Below, in pieces: positions 25,580 through 35,709 of a DNA stretch of 64,000 nt (position 1 is the first letter of the stretch; every line of letters begins with the position of its first letter). Source of the DNA: JADKAV01 sp963732355 (GTDB lineage Bacteria > Actinomycetota > Actinomycetes > S36-B12 > UBA10799). The DNA lies in assembly GCA_963732355.1 (NCBI GenBank), contig CAVSZD010000006.1:744001-808000 (forward strand), read 5' to 3'. The position numbers and the translations under genes are program-made. Under the pieces are notes generated by a model that was not told the DNA's origin, made no database searches, and was given only the letters and a program-made list of their open reading frames with translations.

Positions 25580-27423
25580 TGAAGGCTTTGATCCGAGTCG
25601 TTGTCTGCGGCTCTGTCGACGATGGCAAGAGCACCCTGCTGGGTCGTTTGCTCGCTGAGACCGGCTCCATCCCGGAGGACCAACTCGAGGCTGCCCGGTT
25701 CACCCGCCGTCCCGGTTCCACCATCCCGCTCGGCGAGGTCGACTACAGCCTGGTCACCGACGGTCTTGAAGCCGAGCGCGAGCAGGGCATCACGATCGAT
25801 GTGGCCTATCGGCACCTGATGCTGCCCAGCCGCCGCCGGGCGATCCTCGCTGACGCCCCGGGCCACGAGCAGTACACCCGGAACATGGCCGTTGCCGCCT
25901 CCACCGCTGACGTGGCGATCCTGCTCATCGACTCGATGCGTGGCACCAAGCGCCAGACCCACCGCCACCTAACCGTGTGCGGCCTCATGGGTGTGCGCCA
26001 TGTGGTCCTTGCCGTCAACAAACTCGACGGTGTCGGCTACGACCAGGGCATCTACAACGAACTGGTGGCTGAGGTGTCCGACACAGCCCGGCGCATGGAG
26101 ATCAAGTCGGTCATCCCGGTGCCTGTGTCCGCGCTCGTCGGCGACAACGTGCTGGGCCACTCGCCGAACACCCCCTGGTACCACGGTCCGACGCTGCTTG
26201 ATGCCCTTGATGCGGCCGACATCCAGGAAGAACTCGACGGCGAGGTCCGACTGCCGGTGCAGACCATCATCCGCGGCAAGCAGTTCCGTGGCTACGGCGG
26301 TCTTGTGGCTCAAGGGGTTGTGCGGGCCGGGCAGAAGATAACCGTTGCCCAGTCCGGGCAGCAGGCGACGATCTTGAAACTGCATTCGCTGGATGGCACG
26401 CAGCCCAGCGAGCCGGAGCAGGCCATCCCGGGCGAGTCGGTCACCATCGAACTCGACAAGGACATCGACATCGCCCGCGCCGACCTGCTCGTCACCGGGG
26501 AACCCCCGCAGCTGGCGGACAGGTTCGCCGCAGACATCGTGTGGATGAGCGACCAGCAACTGGCACACGGCCGCTCGTACACGCTGCGCTGTGGCCCGTT
26601 GGAGGTGCCGGCGACAGTGACGAACGTGCGTCACCGCCTGGACGTCACCAACGGCAACACCATGGCCGCCCGCCTGCTCGAGATCAACGATGTGGGCCGG
26701 GTGGAGATCGCCACGTCGCGACCGGTCAACCTCGAACCTTACACAGAGTCACGAGAGACCGGTGGATTCATCCTCGTCGACCGGATGACAGGCGAGACGT
26801 TGGCGGCCGGTCTCAACCGGTTCGCCCTTCGCCGTGCCACCAACGTGGTGCCCCACCACTTCGAGGTGGACCGCGAGGCGCGCGAGGTGCTCAACGGGCA
26901 CCCCTCCAAGGTGCTGTGGCTGACCGGCTTCTCAGGATCTGGAAAGTCCACGATCGCCGATGCGGTGGAACGCCGCCTGCATTCGCTAGGCATCCGTTCC
27001 TTCGTGCTCGACGGCGACAACCTGCGCAGCGGTTTGAACAAGGACCTCGGTTTCACCCCTGAGGACAGGGCGGAGAACGTGCGTCGCGTGGCTGAAGTGG
27101 CCCGTCTGATGTACGACGCGGGGCTGGTCGTGATCGTTGCGTTGGTCTCCCCGTTCCGCGCCGACCGGCAGACGGCTCGGTCGCTGTTCGGCGACGGAGA
27201 GTTCATCGAGGCCTGGGTCGACACCCCTATCGAGGTGGCGATGGAACGCGACACCAAGGGCCTTTACGCCAAGTCGGCGGCCGGCAATCTGCCGAACCTC
27301 ACCGGCGTGGGGCAGCAGTACGAAGACCCGGAGACGGCGGAGTTGCACTTGTCGGGCACGGACCCCGTTGAGAGCAACGTCAATGCTGTCATCGACAAGC
27401 TCCTGCCGGAGGCGACCGTCTAG
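25579..27423 (+). CDS. cysNC: Bifunctional sulfate adenylyltransferase GTPase subunit / APS kinase
   Basis: Residues 1 to about 430 are CysN, an EF-Tu-like GTPase with GSVDDGKST (11-19), DAPGHEQY and NKLD, which drives APS synthesis. A fused CysC begins near residue 440, with P-loop GFSGSGKST (about 450-458), DGDNLRSGLNKDLGF and TPEDRAENVRRVAEVA. It phosphorylates APS to PAPS. The 614-residue fusion is common in Actinomycetota. PAPS then serves assimilation or sulfation of surface molecules. The SulP permease at 52.8 kb might provide sulfate. Confidence 0.96.
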   Translation: MKALIRVVVCGSVDDGKSTLLGRLLAETGSIPEDQLEAARFTRRPGSTIPLGEVDYSLVTDGLEAEREQGITIDVAYRHLMLPSRRRAILADAPGHEQYTRNMAVAASTADVAILLIDSMRGTKRQTHRHLTVCGLMGVRHVVLAVNKLDGVGYDQGIYNELVAEVSDTARRMEIKSVIPVPVSALVGDNVLGHSPNTPWYHGPTLLDALDAADIQEELDGEVRLPVQTIIRGKQFRGYGGLVAQGVVRAGQKITVAQSGQQATILKLHSLDGTQPSEPEQAIPGESVTIELDKDIDIARADLLVTGEPPQLADRFAADIVWMSDQQLAHGRSYTLRCGPLEVPATVTNVRHRLDVTNGNTMAARLLEINDVGRVEIATSRPVNLEPYTESRETGGFILVDRMTGETLAAGLNRFALRRATNVVPHHFEVDREAREVLNGHPSKVLWLTGFSGSGKSTIADAVERRLHSLGIRSFVLDGDNLRSGLNKDLGFTPEDRAENVRRVAEVARLMYDAGLVVIVALVSPFRADRQTARSLFGDGEFIEAWVDTPIEVAMERDTKGLYAKSAAGNLPNLTGVGQQYEDPETAELHLSGTDPVESNVNAVIDKLLPEATV

Positions 27424-27447
27424 CAGGCGTCGCTGTGTGTGACTACC

Positions 27448-27459
27448 TAGCCTGATTGC
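27448..27459 (+). promoter_or_regulatory. Leaderless promoter of the first GGDEF-EAL gene
   Basis: TAGCCT (27448-27453) is followed by 6 nt and GTG 27460. No ribosome-binding site lies between. Confidence 0.35.
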
Positions 27460-29617
27460 GTGACGAGGGCCCTCTACTCGCTGGATGCGCCCCGACCGCT
27501 AACGGCCAGCGCCAAGGTGTGGACCGCGGTGGTCGGGGTCATCTACGTTGCGGTGATCGGGCTCACTTTGGCGAATGCCAACCATCCCATGCCGAGGATT
27601 CCGGCCTTCGCGTTGATGCACGCGGTCATTTCGGCGTTCATCTGTTCGGTGATCGCCTTGCTGATGTACAGCCATGCGCGCAGCACGGGCCGTCGGGGCT
27701 ACCTCATGATCTCCGGGCTGTTCCTGTACATGACCGCGCTGCTTGGCGTTCTTCCCGCTTCTCTTCCCCGGGGCGATCATCACCGACGAGCAGATTCTGG
27801 GAGGTACGCAGAGCGCGATCAGCCTCTACTTCGCCTGGCATTTCGCATTTCCGATCGGAGTGTGTTTGTCAGCCTGGATCATCTACTCCGACCGACGGGT
27901 CCACCGCCGTCCTGGCATCACCAAGGGGCAACGCAGGATCGGGTTCTGGTCGACCTTGGGTGGGATCGCCATCACGCTCTGGCTGGTCTGGGGTGACTCG
28001 GGGTGGCTACCCGATCTGGTCACGGCCGACGGCACCTCGACCTCGTACGCGAGGTTCCTGAACTGGGTTCTGCTCATCCTCTGCACGGTGACGGTTGTCG
28101 TCACCGTCCAATGTGCGCGCAATGGGTCGATGATCGGCCGGTGGCTGGCCGCCTTGGGGTTCATCGTCTTTGGTGAAGCGGTGGTCAACATCAGCACTGA
28201 GGGTCGCTACACCGCCGGGTGGTATTCAAGCCGCATCTACTGGTTGTTGGCCGTCGGGGGACTGTTCGTCGCTCTGATCTGGAACCTGTCGCGCATCGAC
28301 CGCGCGAACAGCGACTTGGCCACCGTCGACTCCTTGACCGGTTCCGAGTCCCGGATGAGTCTGCTTGACGCGCTGCACAGGGAGATCGCCCGGGTGGGTC
28401 GCACAGGTGAGCAGGTGGCGCTGCTCTGGATCGACCTCGATGGGTTCAAGGGGGTCAACGACCAGTTGGGACATCCCGTTGGTGATGAGGTGCTGCGCCA
28501 GATCGGCGAGCGGCTCGGCCGGCAGATCCGTCTCGGGGACCACGTCGGGCGCCTCGGAGGCGACGAGTTCGGTGTGCTCTTGTGCGACCAGGTGGAGCCC
28601 AAGCGAGTTCAGGTGGTCGCCGAGCGCCTGCTGGCAGCCGTTCGGGAGCCGATCCGCGAGGGTGACAACCTGATCCATGTCAGTTGCGCGATCGGGATCG
28701 CCATGGCACCTGACGATGCGACGATGCCGGAAGACCTTCTGTTGTGTGCTGACCTGGCCATGTATGCGGCCAAGAACCACGGTGGTGATCGCTACGAGAT
28801 CTTCGACAGCTCCATCGGAACCGAAGCGGTGCAGAAGGCGAAACTTCGGCATGACCTCACGATGTCCCTGCGCAACGACCAGTTCCTGCTGCATTACCAA
28901 CCCATCTTCGAGGCTGATGGGCAGCGGATGGCCGGCGTGGAGGTCCTCGTGCGGTGGAACCGCCACGGCAAGGTGGTCGCGGCCGGCGAGTTCGTACCTT
29001 TCGCCGAGCAGTCCGGGCAGATCATTCAACTGGGCAGGGCGGTCGTGCGCCTGTTGGCACCTGATCTACCCCGGTGGTTCGCCGTGCAGGGCAGCGACTT
29101 CTTCGTGTGCTTGAACCTCTCGGTCAAGGAGTTGGCCGATGATGCCCTCGTGCAGGACCTCCTCGTGGGCATCGGCGCGGACTACGCGGGCCGGATCATC
29201 ATCGAGGTCACCGAGTCCCTTGAACTCCAAGAGAACTCAGACGCCGAGATGAGCCTGCATCGGCTGGTGGCTGCTGGCTTCCGGACAGCCATCGACGACT
29301 TCGGTGCAGGCTTCTCGAACTTCACCAGGTTGGAGCGGCTCAGCCCATCGCTGCTGAAGGTGGACCGCAGCCTGGTTCAGCGGGCGGGCAGCGAGCATGA
29401 AGGTGGCGTGGCCTTCCTGACCGCTGCCACCAGTGTGGCGGCGAGCCTGAATTGCGACGTTGTTGCTGAAGGCATCGAGACCCAGGCCGAGGCCCAGGTG
29501 GTCAACTTGCTGGGCGTTCGCTATCTGCAGGGCTACCGTTACGCCCGTCCCGGGCCCATGGAGCAGTTCCTGGCTGTGGGCCCACCCGCGCGTGCCGGGG
29601 GCCCGGGCGAGGCGTAG
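27460..29617 (+). CDS. Membrane-anchored GGDEF-EAL protein, one frameshift
   Basis: An N-terminal sensor of seven to eight helices (residues 1 to about 280, MASE4-like) precedes GGDEF and EAL domains. The frame slips near 27742 within the helices. Removing one base joins GLFLYMTALL to FFPLLFPGAIITDEQ. The cyclase site is intact (LGGDEFGVLL, with WIDLDGFKGVND before it). The EAL site reads EVL (AGVEVLVRW), and DDFGAGFSN and VAEGIET are present, so phosphodiesterase activity is plausible. It would make or break cyclic di-GMP in response to a membrane signal. The last codons are duplicated in the downstream repeat. Confidence 0.8.
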
Positions 29618-29765
29618 TTGTATTTCGACTAGTGAGTTGCCGGTTTCCAGCTTTGCTTGCGGGGGGGCGGGCGGTGGCGCGGGGGGTCCACCGCGCGTGC
29701 CGGGGCTGGGCGAGGCGTAGTTGATCGACTAGTGAGTTGCCGGTTTCCAGCTTTGCTTGCGGCGG
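29578..29765. repeat. About 100-bp direct duplication including the GGDEF-EAL gene's 3' end
   Basis: GCGAGGCGTAGTTG followed by CGACTAGTGAGTTGCC and GGTTTCCAGCTTTGCTTGCGG appears at 29609-29660 and again at 29712-29760. The first copy includes the last codons and stop of the upstream gene. The core GGTTTCCAGCTTTGCTTG is shared with the 155-bp array at 14.3 kb. It fills the 201-bp convergent gap before yccF. Confidence 0.85.
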
Positions 29766-29818
29766 GCGGTGGGCGGCCCTACCCGCGCTAGCTAGCGGCC
29801 AAGTTGGACGCCGAACCT

Positions 29819-30241
29819 TCAGCGGGGTCCAGGGGCGTAGATGGCTCCCGCCGTCCCAGCTGCCAGGTCATCCACGTCGACGATCTGCTTGCCCAGCGGC
29901 GCCAGCGCGATCGGGATCATCTGGAACGACCCGATGCCCCACGGGATACCGATGATCGTGATGCACAGCAGCACGCCGGTCACGGCGTGGGCGATGGCGA
30001 TCCACACTCCGGCGAAGATGAACCACAACACGTTGGCGATGCAGGTGCCGGGGATCTTGTCTTCTTTGGGGATCACTGCCCGACCGAAGGGCCACAAGGC
30101 GTAGTTGGCCATCCGGAAGGCTCCGATGCCCCACGGGATCGTGATGATGAAGATGAACATGATCAAGCCGGTGACCGCGTAGGTCAACGCCAGCCAGATA
30201 CCGGCCAGAAGCAACCAGAGGATGTTGCCGATTGTGCGCAT
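29819..30241 (-). CDS. YccF domain inner-membrane protein
   Basis: The 140-residue protein has two YccF repeats, each a helix pair ending in a conserved turn: MRTIGNILWLLLAGIWLALT with ITIPWGIGAFRMANYALWPF, and IANVLWFIFAGVWIAIAHAV with IGIPWGIGSFQMIPIALAPL. Function is unknown. It is convergent with the GGDEF-EAL gene and upstream of no obvious partner. ATGGAG precedes the ATG. Confidence 0.9.
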   Translation of the reverse strand: MRTIGNILWLLLAGIWLALTYAVTGLIMFIFIITIPWGIGAFRMANYALWPFGRAVIPKEDKIPGTCIANVLWFIFAGVWIAIAHAVTGVLLCITIIGIPWGIGSFQMIPIALAPLGKQIVDVDDLAAGTAGAIYAPGPR

Positions 30242-30327
30242 GACTCCATCATGTCCGGATCGCTGCCGGGATACTCAAGTACGTCGGATATCGGCACCGC
30301 GTCGCGGTTCGAGCCAGTTGGGAGCGG

Positions 30328-32576
30328 CTACTTCTTCACCGACTCCAGCAACATGATCGCCACGTCCTTGACCTGGACCTGCTCGCCGGCAGCTCCCTCG
30401 GACTGACGCGCGGTCACTCCGTCGCTGAGCATGACGTTGCAGAACGGGCAGCCAACCGCGACCGTTGTGGCACCGGTACCCAGAGCCTCGTCGGTCCGGT
30501 TCATGTTGACCCGGGTTCCAAGCGTCTCTTCCATCCACATCCGGGCTCCACCGGCGCCGCAGCAGAAGGACCGTTCGGCGCTGCGCTCCATCTCGACCAA
30601 AGTCACCCCGGGCACACCCGCAACGAGTTCACGCGGCGGCACATAGATCTTGTTGTGCCGGCCGAGGTAGCACGGGTCGTGATACGTGACCTTCTCGTCC
30701 ACGTGCTTCACGGGCGTTAGGCGCCCGTTGTCCACCAGGTTGGCCAGCAGCTGGGTGTGGTGCACGACCTCGTACTCGCCACCGACCTGCGGGTACTCCC
30801 TACCGATCGTGTTGAGGCAGTGCGGGCAGGTCACGACGATCTTGCGCGCCTTGATCTCGTTGAGCATCTCGACGTTCTGCATGGCCTGCATCTGGAACAA
30901 GAACTCGTTGCCTGCTCGTCGCACCGGGTCGCCGGTGCAGGTCTCACCCTCGCCGAGGACCATGTACTTCACGCCGGCCTCGTTGAGCAGTTCGGCGACT
31001 GCCTTCGTGGTGGCCTTCGCGCGGTCCTCGTAAGCGCCGGCGCAGCCGACCCAGAAGAGGTACTCGACGTCAGCGGGGATCTCCTCCTCGCCTTCGGCGC
31101 CGAAAACCGGAACCTCGAAGTCGACTTCGGTGATCCAGGCGTTGCGCAGGGAGGCGTTCATGCCCCACGGGTTGCCCTTCTGCTCCACGTTCTTGAACAG
31201 GCCGCCGAGTTCGGCCGGGAACTCCGACTCGATCATCACCTGGTTGCGGCGCATGTCCACGAAGTGGTCGATGTGCTCGATGTCCACCGGGCACTGCTCG
31301 ACGCACGCCCCGCACGTGGTGCAACTCCACAGCGCGTCCACGTCGATGACCGGACCCTCGTGACTGCGATGTCCGGCCGCGTCGTAACCGTCGGTGTCGC
31401 GGTGCTCGTCGAAGTCGCGCTCACCGACCAGCGGCCGCTGCACCTCGGCGGCGACCTTCTCGCCGACCTTGGCCAGGACCTCCTCGTTGCGCTCGCCCAT
31501 CTCGTCGGGCTTGCCGGCGCCGGCGGTGGCCAGCAGGTAGGGGGCTGAGGCGAACATGTGGTCGCGCAGGTCCATGATCATGAGCTTGGGGCTCAACGGC
31601 TTACCGGTGTTCCACGCCGGGCACTGGCTCTGGCATCGCCCGCACTCGGTGCAGGTGGCCATGTCGAGCATGCCCTTCCACGTGAAGTCCTCGATGCGTC
31701 CGCGGCCGAAGGTCGCGTCGTCGGCCGGGTCCTCGAAGTCGATCTTCTCGGTGCCCGAGTACATGGGCAGCAGCGGTCCGAGGGCGTTCGGGCTGGCGCT
31801 TGGCGCCGACGTTGATCGGGGCCAGGAAGATGTGCAGGTGCTTGCTGTAGAGCACGAGCACCAGGAAGCCGAAAACGATGGCGAGGTTGAGCAGCAGGAA
31901 GAACGTCTCGATCCACTCGTTGGCCACCAGGCCCAACGGGTACAGGATGCCGGCCAGCCATTCGGTGGCGAAGGCGCCGCCGGAGGCGTGGAACGGGAAC
32001 GCCTGCAGGTACTCACCCTCTTCCAGGGTGTACTCGGCCACGTTGTACTGCGCGGCTCGGGAGACCCACAGCGTCCAGATGACGTTGAAGATCATGAACA
32101 GGACCAGCCAGGCGGCACCGGTGTGGGAGCCGAAGAACCGGGAGTATGCGGCCCTGCTTGGCGGGCTGGGTGCGCAGGCGGATGATCGCGAAGATCACCA
32201 GGCCGACGAGCACCAGGAGGATGAAGACGTCCTCGATGAAGCCGATGACTGCCCAGCGCCCGATGAACGGGATGGCGAAGTCCTGGGCGATGAACACGGC
32301 GCCGAGGGTCTCGATGATGGTGAGCGTCAAGATGATGAAGCCCCACATGGCGAACACGTGCGCGATGCCGGGCACGCTCCACTGGAGCAACTTCTTCTGG
32401 CCCAGCACCTCGGTCGCCTGGGTCTCCAGGGCCGCGGGGCGACTCTCGGGGCGATCGACGGTCGCCTGACCGGAAGTGATCAGTTTGAACAGAGTCCATG
32501 CCCGCTTGCCTGCGATGGCTATGACGGCGACAACAAGCAGCAATCCGATGATGAGCCGGATAGTCGTGTGATCCAT
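30328..32576 (-). CDS. EtfD-like iron-sulfur menaquinone reductase, two frameshifts
   Basis: ATG 32576 follows GGGAGGT, and a -10-like TAGTAT lies at 32599-32594. The N-terminal third has five to six helices like heme-b nitrate reductase gamma subunits. Single-base slips near 32153 and 31790 split it. Then come two 4Fe-4S motifs, CTECGRCQSQCPAW and CTTCGACVEQCPVD, and two CCG-type cysteine-rich domains (HDPCYLGRHN, FCCGAGGARMW). The total is about 749 residues. It resembles the mycobacterial EtfD that passes electrons from electron-transfer flavoprotein in fatty-acid oxidation to menaquinone. Essentiality in relatives argues the slips are sequence errors. Confidence 0.85.
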
Positions 32577-32631
32577 ACAGACCTCCCAGCCTCATACTAC
32601 TGGCGAGTAACTTGTAGGTCCTTTCGGGTCG

Positions 32632-33688
32632 TTACCTGCCGGCGGTCACGCTCAGGGGTTCGCTGTCGGCCAGGCGCCGGCCCCAGGAGCCGGGCTGGTT
32701 GAGGCTCGGGCGTCGGGTCGTCCAGGCGGGGGCCACGAACAGCGGCTTGAAGGCTTCCACCCGGTGGGCGGACAGCGCCAGCGCGGCGACGGCCCCAGTG
32801 ATGAGGAACGGGAACAGGAACTGCACAGCCACGTTGCCCACGAATGCCGCTGGCAGGAACGAGCTGACCACAAAGAGGACCGGCCACTGCATCACGTAGA
32901 CAGGCAAGGTGCGGGCCCCGACGTAACGTCGCCCAGGCTGGCGCGCCGTTGCGCGTGAGTTGCACCGCAAGGCTGATGCCGAACGCGACCCATACGACGC
33001 TGAGCAGGAAGTAGGACTGCCCGGTCGCGGCGGGCATGTTCATCCACAGCATGCTGGTGACAACCGACAGGGCACCGAGCGCGATCGTGTGTGCCATGGT
33101 CGCCTTCTGTGCGGTCGTCGCGAAGATCTCCTTGAAGTAGGCGCCGGCCAGGAAGAAAGCGATGTTCAGGGTCATGGACGTGAACAAGGTGCCGGGGATC
33201 AGCGCGCCGAACAGTTGGTCCACCAGAGGTCGCAGCAGGTTCGGAACGATCGCAACCGCGACCACCAACCAGGCAGGCTGGTTGCGAAGCAGGCGGGCGA
33301 GGATGAAGAACAGAGCCATCGCGTAGAGGTACCAGTAACCGCTCTTGGCGAAAAGGATGGCCGTGAACGGCTCGTTGAGGCTGGCCCCGAGCAGCACCGT
33401 GAATCCCAGGAACAGCAGGATCCAGATGATGTAGAGGTAGATCATGCCGGTCGTCCGGTTCAGGGTCTTGCTCCACGGCCGGTGCACGGCTGAGGAGGCC
33501 AGCATCCCGGAGACCAGGAAGAAGATGGGCATCCGCAAAGGCTCGACCAAGTGGTTGAACCACACGAGGACCGACATTGCCCAACTCGGTCCGCCGAGGT
33601 CCACGATCGCGTTCGTCGCATGCATGAAGACGACCAGAAGCACCGACGTGGCTTTGACCACGTCGATCCACTCGATACGGCTCTTCAT
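32632..33688 (-). CDS. Acyltransferase family 3 membrane protein, one frameshift
   Basis: The start MKSRIEWIDVVKATSVLLVV, with FMHATNAI, matches the acyltransferase 3 (OafA/YrhL) N-terminus, including the first-helix Asp and the His of helix 2. About ten helices follow. The frame slips near 32932. The second frame continues YVGARTLPVYVMQWPVLFVV, a conserved late motif of this family, and ends at 32632. The total is about 352 residues. Such proteins acetylate or succinylate glycans or lipids at the membrane. The target is not known. Confidence 0.8.
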
Positions 33689-33788
33689 ACCTTTTGGATG
33701 CCCTCAGCAGCCGTCTGGAAACGTGACTTCAACCACATTCTTTCAGGCCGAGAGCCCACACCAGCACCCGATGGCGGTGCCGGAGCCC

Positions 33789-33801
33789 TACGCTGTGCTC
33801 C
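33789..33801 (+). promoter_or_regulatory. Leaderless promoter of ppk2
   Basis: TACGCT (33789-33794) is followed by 7 nt and ATG 33802. The 113-bp gap to the divergent acyltransferase gene shows no ribosome-binding site before the ATG. Confidence 0.4.
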
Positions 33802-34614
33802 ATGGCCAAGCGCGACAGGGAACCGAAGCTCAAGAACAAGGTCTACGAGGCCGAGTTGTTCCGCCTGCAGGCAGAGATGGTGAAGCTTCAGGAGTGGATC
33901 AAGTCAACCGGAACCCGGGTCGTTGTGATCTTCGAGGGAAGGGATGCGGCCGGCAAGGGCGGGTCGATCAAGCGCATGACCGCCTACCTGAACCCGCGTA
34001 CCGCCCGCATCGTGGCCCTGCCAGCCCCGACCGAGCGAGAGAAGACCCAGTGGTACTTCCAGCGCTACGTGCCACACCTGCCCGCCGCAGGGGAGATCGC
34101 GATGTTCGACCGCTCCTGGTACAACCGCTCGGGCGTCGAGCGCGTCATGGGGTTCTGCACGCTGGAGGAGTACCGCCGCTTCCTGCACCAGGCGCCAATT
34201 TTCGAGCGCTTGCTGGTGGAGGACGGGATCGTTCTGCGCAAGTACTGGTTCAGCGTCAGTGATGAGGAGCAGCAGCGTCGGTTCGAGTCCCGGCTCAAGG
34301 ACCCGATGCGGCGCTGGAAACTGAGCCCCATGGACCTCGAGTCGATCACACGGTGGGAGGAGTACTCCCGGGCCAAGGACGAGATGATGGTCCACACCGA
34401 CATCCCTGAGGCACCCTGGTTCGTCGTCGAGAGCGACAACAAGAAGGCAGCGCGTCTGAACGTGATCAGCCACCTCCTTTCCTCGATGCCGTACGAGGAC
34501 GTCACCGTTGCACCGCTGAACCTTCCCGATCGTCCCGCGTCGCGCGGCTACATGCGTCCGCCGAAGGACACCCAGACCCACGTCCCCGACTTCGCCTCCA
34601 AACTGCTTAGTTAG
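33802..34614 (+). CDS. ppk2: Polyphosphate kinase 2
   Basis: The single-domain 270-residue PPK2 has Walker A EGRDAAGKGG (45-54), Walker B MFDRSWYNRSGVERVMGF (Asp103), and a lid region rich in Arg/Lys (about 150-185, RRFESRLKDPMRRWKLSPMD). The enzyme uses polyphosphate to phosphorylate nucleoside mono- or diphosphates. Length fits class I, which prefers diphosphates, but the class is not proven. It acts in the cytosol. The next gene starts 11 bp after the stop. Confidence 0.95.
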   Translation: MAKRDREPKLKNKVYEAELFRLQAEMVKLQEWIKSTGTRVVVIFEGRDAAGKGGSIKRMTAYLNPRTARIVALPAPTEREKTQWYFQRYVPHLPAAGEIAMFDRSWYNRSGVERVMGFCTLEEYRRFLHQAPIFERLLVEDGIVLRKYWFSVSDEEQQRRFESRLKDPMRRWKLSPMDLESITRWEEYSRAKDEMMVHTDIPEAPWFVVESDNKKAARLNVISHLLSSMPYEDVTVAPLNLPDRPASRGYMRPPKDTQTHVPDFASKLLS

Positions 34615-34624
34615 TCTGTGGCGT
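34612..34624 (+). promoter_or_regulatory. Possible leaderless start site within the ppk2 stop
   Basis: TAGTCT (34612-34617) fits TANNNT, overlaps the ppk2 stop codon, and ends 7 nt before GTG 34625. The gene could also be read through from ppk2. Confidence 0.25.
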
Positions 34625-35158
34625 GTGAAGCACCCGGTCCATGAACTGCGCTGGGTGCGCGCGTGTGTGCTGGGCCTGAGTTCCACCTGCCTCGCAATTG
34701 CCGGTCACGCCCTCGGTGGCGGTCACGTCGAGCCGGTGCTGATGTTCCTGCTCGTCGCTGTCTCGGTGCTGGCGGCCTACGCCTGGTCGAGCGCCGAGCG
34801 CTCGCTGCTGCCGATCATCGCCTGGGTGCTGGCAGTCCAAAGCCTGGTGCACGTTCTCTTCGGGGTCGGCCATGCGCATCAGCAGAGCGCGGCCATGCTG
34901 GGCGCCCATGTCGCGTCCGCAGTGCTGCTCGGGGCTTTCCTGCGATTCGGTGAAGCGCGTGTGTTCGCCGCCGCCCGCCGCAGGTACCTGCGCTGGGTCA
35001 TCGCCGTTCGAACCGCGCTGGTCGGCCTGTCGCCGCTGCCAAGGCGCTCCAACTCGTGGGCGGTCTCGACGGCGTCGGTGCTTCACCGGGGTTGCCCACA
35101 GGGCACACGCTCAGCGTGGCCCACCTGTCGTGGCCTGCTGATAGCCAGGTACTCGTAA
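34625..35158 (+). CDS. Hypothetical membrane protein near the copper genes
   Basis: The 177-residue protein has four predicted helices (VLGLSSTCLAIAGHALGGGH onward) with several His residues in or near them (GHALGGGH, LVHVLFGVGHAHQQSA). The C-terminal 45 residues are Arg/Ser-rich and unlike a normal membrane tail, so the true end could be earlier if a frameshift is present. It precedes copC by 29 bases on the same strand. The His-rich helices and the context suggest a role in copper handling, which is inference only. Confidence 0.6.
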   Translation: MKHPVHELRWVRACVLGLSSTCLAIAGHALGGGHVEPVLMFLLVAVSVLAAYAWSSAERSLLPIIAWVLAVQSLVHVLFGVGHAHQQSAAMLGAHVASAVLLGAFLRFGEARVFAAARRRYLRWVIAVRTALVGLSPLPRRSNSWAVSTASVLHRGCPQGTRSAWPTCRGLLIARYS

Positions 35159-35187
35159 CCCCCTCCAGCCCTTAGTAGGAGTTCCTC

Positions 35188-35709
35188 ATGCTTGCGCCCA
35201 TCAGGCGCGGCTGGGTTCTGCTGGTAGCCATCGCATTTGCGCTGGCGCCGGTTGTGCCCGCGGCCGCCCACACAGATTTGATCTCCAGCAACCCCGACGC
35301 GGGGTCAAGCCTGGACAGCCCGCCCGACCAGTTGCTCATGCGTTTCGCAGAGGACATCCTCGACGGCGGCGCTCGGGTCGTGGCCCGTGACGAGACCGGT
35401 GCAGACGTTCCTCTTGGCCCGCCGCAGGTTAACGGCGCGGTTCTTTCGGCGTCATGGCCGGCCAGTGCAGACTCAGGCCGCTTCACCGTGGCCTGGCGAG
35501 CGGTTGGCGACGACGGCCACCCACTGGAGGGCCAGTTCGCCTTCCGGATCCGCACAGCCGATGAGCCAGCCGTCCAACCTTCGCCGGTCGCGGCCGAAGA
35601 AGTGGTAGCAGAAGAGCCCCAGCAAGGCGTCAACCTGCTCCTACCGGCACTACTCGTCGTTGTTGTGGCAGCCGTCGGCTTCTTCGTGTGGAGATCACGT
35701 GCCGACTAG
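35188..35709 (+). CDS. CopC domain copper-binding protein with C-terminal anchor
   Basis: AGTAGGAG precedes ATG 35188. A signal peptide (residues 1 to about 26) ends at AAAH, leaving His as the first mature residue or close to it, as in CopC where it binds copper. A second ligand region DDGHPLEGQFAFRI matches the family. A linker rich in Glu/Pro/Val and one helix (about 150-168) anchor it to the membrane. The gene overlaps the next start by 11 bp. It should hand copper to the adjacent membrane protein. Confidence 0.88.
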   Translation: MLAPIRRGWVLLVAIAFALAPVVPAAAHTDLISSNPDAGSSLDSPPDQLLMRFAEDILDGGARVVARDETGADVPLGPPQVNGAVLSASWPASADSGRFTVAWRAVGDDGHPLEGQFAFRIRTADEPAVQPSPVAAEEVVAEEPQQGVNLLLPALLVVVVAAVGFFVWRSRAD

